From positions 372,001 to 436,000 of the forward strand of contig NZ_BMKK01000004.1 in NCBI RefSeq assembly GCF_014644295.1: DNA of 64,000 nt, read 5' to 3'. A program made the position numbers and the translations under genes. This document shows positions 60,308-64,000 of the stretch, one piece after another (position 1 is the stretch's first letter; each line of letters opens with the position of its first letter). The DNA comes from Emticicia aquatilis (GTDB taxonomy: Bacteria; Bacteroidota; Bacteroidia; Cytophagales; Spirosomataceae). The notes beneath the pieces are model-generated. The model did not search any database. It was not told the DNA's origin and saw nothing but the letters and a program-made list of their open reading frames with translations.

Positions 60308-61645
60308 ATGTCAGTCATATTATCAGAAAATGAAGCTAAAACCTTGCTTAAAAAGGTTTTGAGCTATTCAAAGGCCGATGATTGTGAAATTAATATTTCG
60401 GCCAATATCAACGGAAATATCCGCTATGCACGCAATGAAGTTTCGACAAGCGGTGCATTAACCAATCAAAATCTGCAAGTGCAATCGGCTTTTGGCAAAA
60501 GAGTTGGTGTGGCTACAATCGACGAATTCGATGATGCCTCGCTCGAAAAAGTAGTACGTCGCTCGGAAGAATTGGCTCGCCTTGCTCCCGAAAACCCTGA
60601 ATACATGGGTGTTTTGGAGCCTCAGCCATATATGAAATCAGAAGGATATTTTGATTCAACCGCCAACATCAACCCTGATGTACGTGCTGAAGCCGTAATG
60701 AAAAGTTTGAAACTTACTCGTGAGCAAAAATTAGTTGCAGCGGGCTTTTTAGAAGACTCGAAAGGCTATTCGGCCATGATGAACTCAAAAGGCCTGTTTG
60801 CCTACTACAAAAGTACCAATATCAATTATTCACTCACGGTTCGCACCGAAGATGGCACTGGTTCGGGTTATGTAATCAAAGGTTTTAGCGATGTAAATAA
60901 ACTCGATACTGCTGCCGCTACCAAAATTGCGATTCAAAAAGCAGTCGGGTCGAAAAATGCCAAAGCACTCGAACCAGGCAAATATACAGTAATTCTTGAA
61001 CCAACAGCAGCGGCTGTTTTGCTCGAAAATATCTATTTCGATATGGATGCTCGTAGTGCCGATGAAGGTCGTTCGTTTTTCAGCAAACAAGGAGGAAAAA
61101 CAAAACTGGGCGAAAAAATTGTCGATGAACGAGTAACCATTTTCTCCGACCCTGCTTATGCAGATTTACCAGCATCTCCGTGGTCAGGCGATGGACAATC
61201 TCAAGAAAAACGTATGTGGATTGAAAAAGGTGTAGTTAAAAACCTATCCTATTCTCGTTTTTGGGCGAAAGAGAAAGGTGTAAAACCCATTCCTTTCCCA
61301 ACAAACTTTATTATGCTTGGTGGCGATGCAACGCTCGATGAGATGATAAAAAGCACCAAAAGAGGCATTTTAGTGACAAAACTATGGTATATCCGCTCAG
61401 TTGACCCACAAACGCTTCTACAGACTGGTCTTACCCGTGACGGCACTTTCTATATTGAAGATGGAAAAATCAAATATCCGATTAAAAACTTCCGATTCAA
61501 TGAAAGTCCAATTATCATGCTCAATAATCTCGAAATGTTGGGAAAAACTGAGCGTGTGGTCAGTACCGAATCGAACCAAAATTATATGGTACCACCCATG
61601 AAAATTCGAGAATTTACATTTTCGAGTTTATCTGATGCGGTGTAG
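60308..61645 (+). CDS. tldE: TldE/PmbA-like protein (copy 2)
   Basis: 445 aa from ATG 60308 (an upstream TTG frame covers the repeat spacer). Same fold and conserved ends as copy 1 (IRYARNEVSTSG, KIREFTFSSLSDAV), without HExxxH. Where copy 1 has its glycine-rich loop, copy 2 has the short LPASPWSGDGQS. No signal peptide. It forms the second tldD-tldE unit. Confidence 0.88.
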   Translation: MSVILSENEAKTLLKKVLSYSKADDCEINISANINGNIRYARNEVSTSGALTNQNLQVQSAFGKRVGVATIDEFDDASLEKVVRRSEELARLAPENPEYMGVLEPQPYMKSEGYFDSTANINPDVRAEAVMKSLKLTREQKLVAAGFLEDSKGYSAMMNSKGLFAYYKSTNINYSLTVRTEDGTGSGYVIKGFSDVNKLDTAAATKIAIQKAVGSKNAKALEPGKYTVILEPTAAAVLLENIYFDMDARSADEGRSFFSKQGGKTKLGEKIVDERVTIFSDPAYADLPASPWSGDGQSQEKRMWIEKGVVKNLSYSRFWAKEKGVKPIPFPTNFIMLGGDATLDEMIKSTKRGILVTKLWYIRSVDPQTLLQTGLTRDGTFYIEDGKIKYPIKNFRFNESPIIMLNNLEMLGKTERVVSTESNQNYMVPPMKIREFTFSSLSDAV

Positions 61646-61774
61646 AATTGGTTATATGTTATTGGTTATTGGTAAAAATTTGTATTGCCTTTATCTTGAA
61701 ATAGTTTAATAAAAAGGCATTAAAAATTTATCAATAACCAATAACTAATTTCCCAGTAACCAATAACTATTCAA
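61646..61774. repeat. Inverted-repeat spacer, GTTATTGG word family
   Basis: GTTATTGGTTATTGGTAAA near the left (about 61658-61675) has its reverse complement as ATCAATAACCAATAAC near 61731-61746, and the word recurs again as AGTAACCAATAACTATTC before the next gene. Confidence 0.65.
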
Positions 61775-62389
61775 ATGAAACCATTTATTTTTACAAGAAT
61801 ACAATATAACTCTGGAGATTGGGATACCGACCAGCGAATGCCTTCAAATATTCTTAATTCTTTGGTCGAATACACGACTATTCCGATTGATGAAAAAGAA
61901 AAAGTGGTGCTTTTGAGTAGTAATGAGCTTTTCAAAAGTCCGTTTTGCTATTTGAGTGGACATAAATTGGTTGAATTTTCGAGTCAAGAACGTGACCATT
62001 TTCGGAAATATATCGAAAATGGCGGCTTTGTCTTCGTAGATGATTGTAATCACGATATTGATGGACTTTTTGCGAAGTCATTTGAGCAAGAAATGGCTCG
62101 AACTTTCGGAGCAAAAGCCCTTCAAAAAATCCCGAATACTCACCCAATTTATAATTGTTTTTTTCAGTTTGATGGTCCTCCTACTACTACTTTTGAGCTA
62201 AATGGCTGGGGGGATGACCTCGTGCATGATTACTTAAAAGCAATTATTATCAATGGTAGAATCGGGGTTTTATACAGCAATAAAGATTACGGCTGCGAGT
62301 GGGACTACGATTTCAGAAACAAACGCTGGCTCGCCGAAGACAATACGAAATTTGGAGTAAATATTATTAATTATGCCTTAACGGTGTAG
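61775..62389 (+). CDS. DUF4159 domain protein
   Basis: 204 aa, no signal peptide. Opens FIFTRIQYNSGDWDTDQRMPSNILN and contains FRKYIENGGFVFVDDCNHD and LNGWGDDLVHDYLKAIIINGRIGVLYSNKDYGCEWDY, the conserved features of DUF4159, a glutamine-amidotransferase-like fold. Such genes occur with MoxR-DUF58-BatA-type membrane complexes in Bacteroidota, which matches the next two genes. Function unknown. Confidence 0.8.
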   Translation: MKPFIFTRIQYNSGDWDTDQRMPSNILNSLVEYTTIPIDEKEKVVLLSSNELFKSPFCYLSGHKLVEFSSQERDHFRKYIENGGFVFVDDCNHDIDGLFAKSFEQEMARTFGAKALQKIPNTHPIYNCFFQFDGPPTTTFELNGWGDDLVHDYLKAIIINGRIGVLYSNKDYGCEWDYDFRNKRWLAEDNTKFGVNIINYALTV

Positions 62390-62414
62390 GTCTAAAATTC
62401 AGCCGTAATTTAAA

Positions 62415-62443
62415 ATTCATTGCCGTCTGCTTTAGCTGACGGA
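62415..62443. repeat. Single hairpin ATTCATTGCCGTC-loop-GACGG
   Basis: CCGTC (62423-62427) and GACGG (62438-62442) around TGCTTTAGCT, preceded by ATTCATTG, repeat the ends of the element at 58179-58317. Lies just before the MoxR start. Confidence 0.7.
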
Positions 62444-62459
62444 AAAAATTCAAAGAAAA

Positions 62460-63437
62460 TTGGAAACCAAAGAACTTCATCATTACAAAACATTAGTAGC
62501 CAAATTACCCCTACTAAAAAAAGAAATTGCCAAAGTTATTGTCGGTCAACAAGCGGCCATTGACGAAATCTTGATTTCACTTTTGGCAGGCGGACACTGT
62601 TTGCTTGAAGGCGTACCAGGACTTGCCAAAACCTTGATGGTAAGCACTTTATCAAAAGCACTTGATATGAAATTCAAGCGAATTCAGTTTACGCCCGACC
62701 TCATGCCTGGTGATATTGTTGGTACTGAAATTTTGGAAGAAGACCACGAAACTGGCAAAAAATTCTTCAAATTTAATCGAGGACCAATCTTTGCCAATAT
62801 TGTTTTGGCCGATGAAATCAACCGAACGCCTCCAAAAACGCAAGCGGCTTTGCTCGAAGCTATGCAAGAATATAAAGTGACGTATGCTGGTACAAACTAC
62901 GATTTACCGAAGCCGTTTTTGATTATTGCTACCCAAAATCCAATCGAACAGGCAGGTACGTATCCACTTCCAGAAGCTCAACTCGACCGATTCTTGTTGT
63001 ATATTAAACTTGGTTATCCTTCCGAAAACGAAGAATTAGATGTGTTGAAAAGCACAACTGGCACAAACAAACCAGTTTTGCAAACCATCATGACCGATAA
63101 TGACATCATTGATTTGCAAAAACTTACTCGCCAAGTACATATCAGCGAAGAATTAATTGTAAAAATCAATCATATCGTGAGAGCAACTCGCCCAGCAACA
63201 ACAAATTCGACTTATGTAAAAGAATGGTGCGAATGGGGTGCAGGCCCACGAGCGGGTCAGGCATTGGTACTTTGTGCAAAAGCAAGAGCGGTACTAAACG
63301 AACGGTTTTCGGTGCTACCCGAAGATATTGAAGCCCTCGCCTATCCGATTTTAAGGCACAGAATTGCATTAAATTTCCGAGCCGAAGCCGAAGGAATTTC
63401 AACGGATGATGTAATAAAGGATTTGTTGAAGAAATAA
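62460..63437 (+). CDS. MoxR family AAA+ ATPase, TTG start
   Basis: 325 aa. Walker A is GVPGLAKT (about 53-60), Walker B VLADEINRTPPKTQAALLEAM, sensor 1 IATQNPIEQAGTYPLPEAQLDRF. The frame has TTG at 62460 and no usable ATG before residue 60, so TTG is the probable start. MoxR ATPases act as chaperones for the maturation of metal or membrane protein complexes, usually with DUF58/vWA proteins, which follow here at once. Confidence 0.9.
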   Translation: METKELHHYKTLVAKLPLLKKEIAKVIVGQQAAIDEILISLLAGGHCLLEGVPGLAKTLMVSTLSKALDMKFKRIQFTPDLMPGDIVGTEILEEDHETGKKFFKFNRGPIFANIVLADEINRTPPKTQAALLEAMQEYKVTYAGTNYDLPKPFLIIATQNPIEQAGTYPLPEAQLDRFLLYIKLGYPSENEELDVLKSTTGTNKPVLQTIMTDNDIIDLQKLTRQVHISEELIVKINHIVRATRPATTNSTYVKEWCEWGAGPRAGQALVLCAKARAVLNERFSVLPEDIEALAYPILRHRIALNFRAEAEGISTDDVIKDLLKK

Positions 63438-63446
63438 AATCCGACC

Positions 63447-64000
63447 ATGCTTACAACCGAACTAATCAAACTCAATAACCTACAACTGGCGGGGATACTG
63501 GTGAGTGAACAACTGATGTTGGGCATTCATCATAGTAAACGCTACGGCTACGGCATTGAATTTGAGCAATACCGACACTACGAACCTGGCGATGACCCCA
63601 AGCGAATCGACTGGAAACTTTATGCCCGCACCGATAAACATTTGGTAAGAGAATCTTCGACCGAAAGTAATTTCCACCTCAAGTTTATGATTGATTTATC
63701 GGGTTCGATGAATTATACCGAAAATAACGTAAGTAGATTACAATATTGCAAGATTTTATTGGCATCGCTGGCATATTTAGGGTACAGACAAGGCGATTTA
63801 ATGAGTTTATATGCTCTTCAAAATGGTGAATTACAGACCTTAGTAAGTTCGGGCAAACAATCGTTTCAGAGAATTTTATACACGCTCGAAAAGGCTGAGG
63901 CCAATGGAAAATGGCAAAATCAAGACCCGAAATTTCCTGCGTTAAGTTCTGCTAAACAAAAGGAAGTGTTAGTTTTAGCATCAGATTTACTGCAAGTAGA
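63447..64000 (+). CDS. DUF58 (vWA-like) protein, 3' end outside window
   Basis: Start ATG 63447, open to the edge at 64000 (184 codons seen). RYGYGIEFEQYRHYEPGDDPKRIDW is the DUF58 signature, followed by FMIDLSGSMNYTE, a MIDAS-like DxSGS of von Willebrand type A domains. Partner of MoxR, 9 bp upstream. Likely followed by membrane BatA/BatB-like proteins beyond the window. Confidence 0.9.
   Translation, partial: MLTTELIKLNNLQLAGILVSEQLMLGIHHSKRYGYGIEFEQYRHYEPGDDPKRIDWKLYARTDKHLVRESSTESNFHLKFMIDLSGSMNYTENNVSRLQYCKILLASLAYLGYRQGDLMSLYALQNGELQTLVSSGKQSFQRILYTLEKAEANGKWQNQDPKFPALSSAKQKEVLVLASDLLQV

Noticed and set aside
1-64000. CRISPR arrays, tRNA, rRNA, insertion sequences, prophage
   Set aside because: None seen: no regularly spaced identical repeats, no cloverleaf-like sequence, no transposase or integrase gene. 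The repeats found are degenerate or palindromic without constant spacers.

Overview
The window is a 64 kb piece of an AT-rich bacterial chromosome that reads as Bacteroidota, most likely order Cytophagales. The grounds are promoter -7 boxes of the TAnnTTTG type, almost no Shine-Dalgarno sequences, a fused CcoN-CcoO cytochrome oxidase, and many families typical of that phylum (GH127, DUF4159-MoxR-DUF58, TldD/TldE with a Tat leader, Tat phospholipase C). The genus is not determined. There are about 60 protein genes. I saw no rRNA, tRNA, CRISPR array, transposase or phage gene.

Layout. 1-6000 (+): end of a HAD hydrolase, site-2 protease, acyltransferase, metZ, a coiled-coil protein, zapA, and rny. 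6035-8073 (-): an OmpR-type response regulator and histidine kinase. 8388-10968 (+): a bifunctional glucosyl-3-phosphoglycerate synthase/phosphatase, a ribosome hibernation factor and an MscS channel, which together look like an osmotic or stationary-phase stress group. 11844-16958 (-): rimP-nusA-infB, with a promoter and terminator-like hairpin in the leader. 17191-22581: a membrane protein, an EEP hydrolase, dprA, an alpha/beta hydrolase and an M20 amidohydrolase. 22649-28757: a lipocalin-like protein and an AraC regulator facing a four-gene operon (PhyH oxygenase, zinc alcohol dehydrogenase, GH127 glycosidase, esterase).

28836-41492 (-) is a respiratory island for cbb3 oxidase: copper ATPase ccoI, ccoS, fused ccoNO, ccoQ, ccoP, ccoG, ccoH and a SafE-like protein, interleaved with two universal stress proteins and three unknown proteins. 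Divergent from it, 41708-43996 (+) encodes a PAS histidine kinase and a receiver-CRP fusion regulator. A perfect 18-bp Crp/Fnr-like palindrome lies between the two. 44036-54651 is mostly minus strand: Tat phospholipase C, a run of small VOC/DoxX/DinB/DHFR-like proteins, a GlxA-type regulator, an amidohydrolase, a Crp-like regulator and galM. 55068-64000 (+) holds two tandem tldD-tldE pairs, then DUF4159, MoxR and DUF58, the last cut by the window edge.

The most unusual non-coding feature is the intergenic DNA. Many spacers are built from short words repeated in both orientations, each spacer family with its own word, so that they fold into imperfect hairpins. Other spacers carry compact GC-richer palindromic elements that recur in related forms. 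These explain most of the spacer sequence that is not promoter or terminator.
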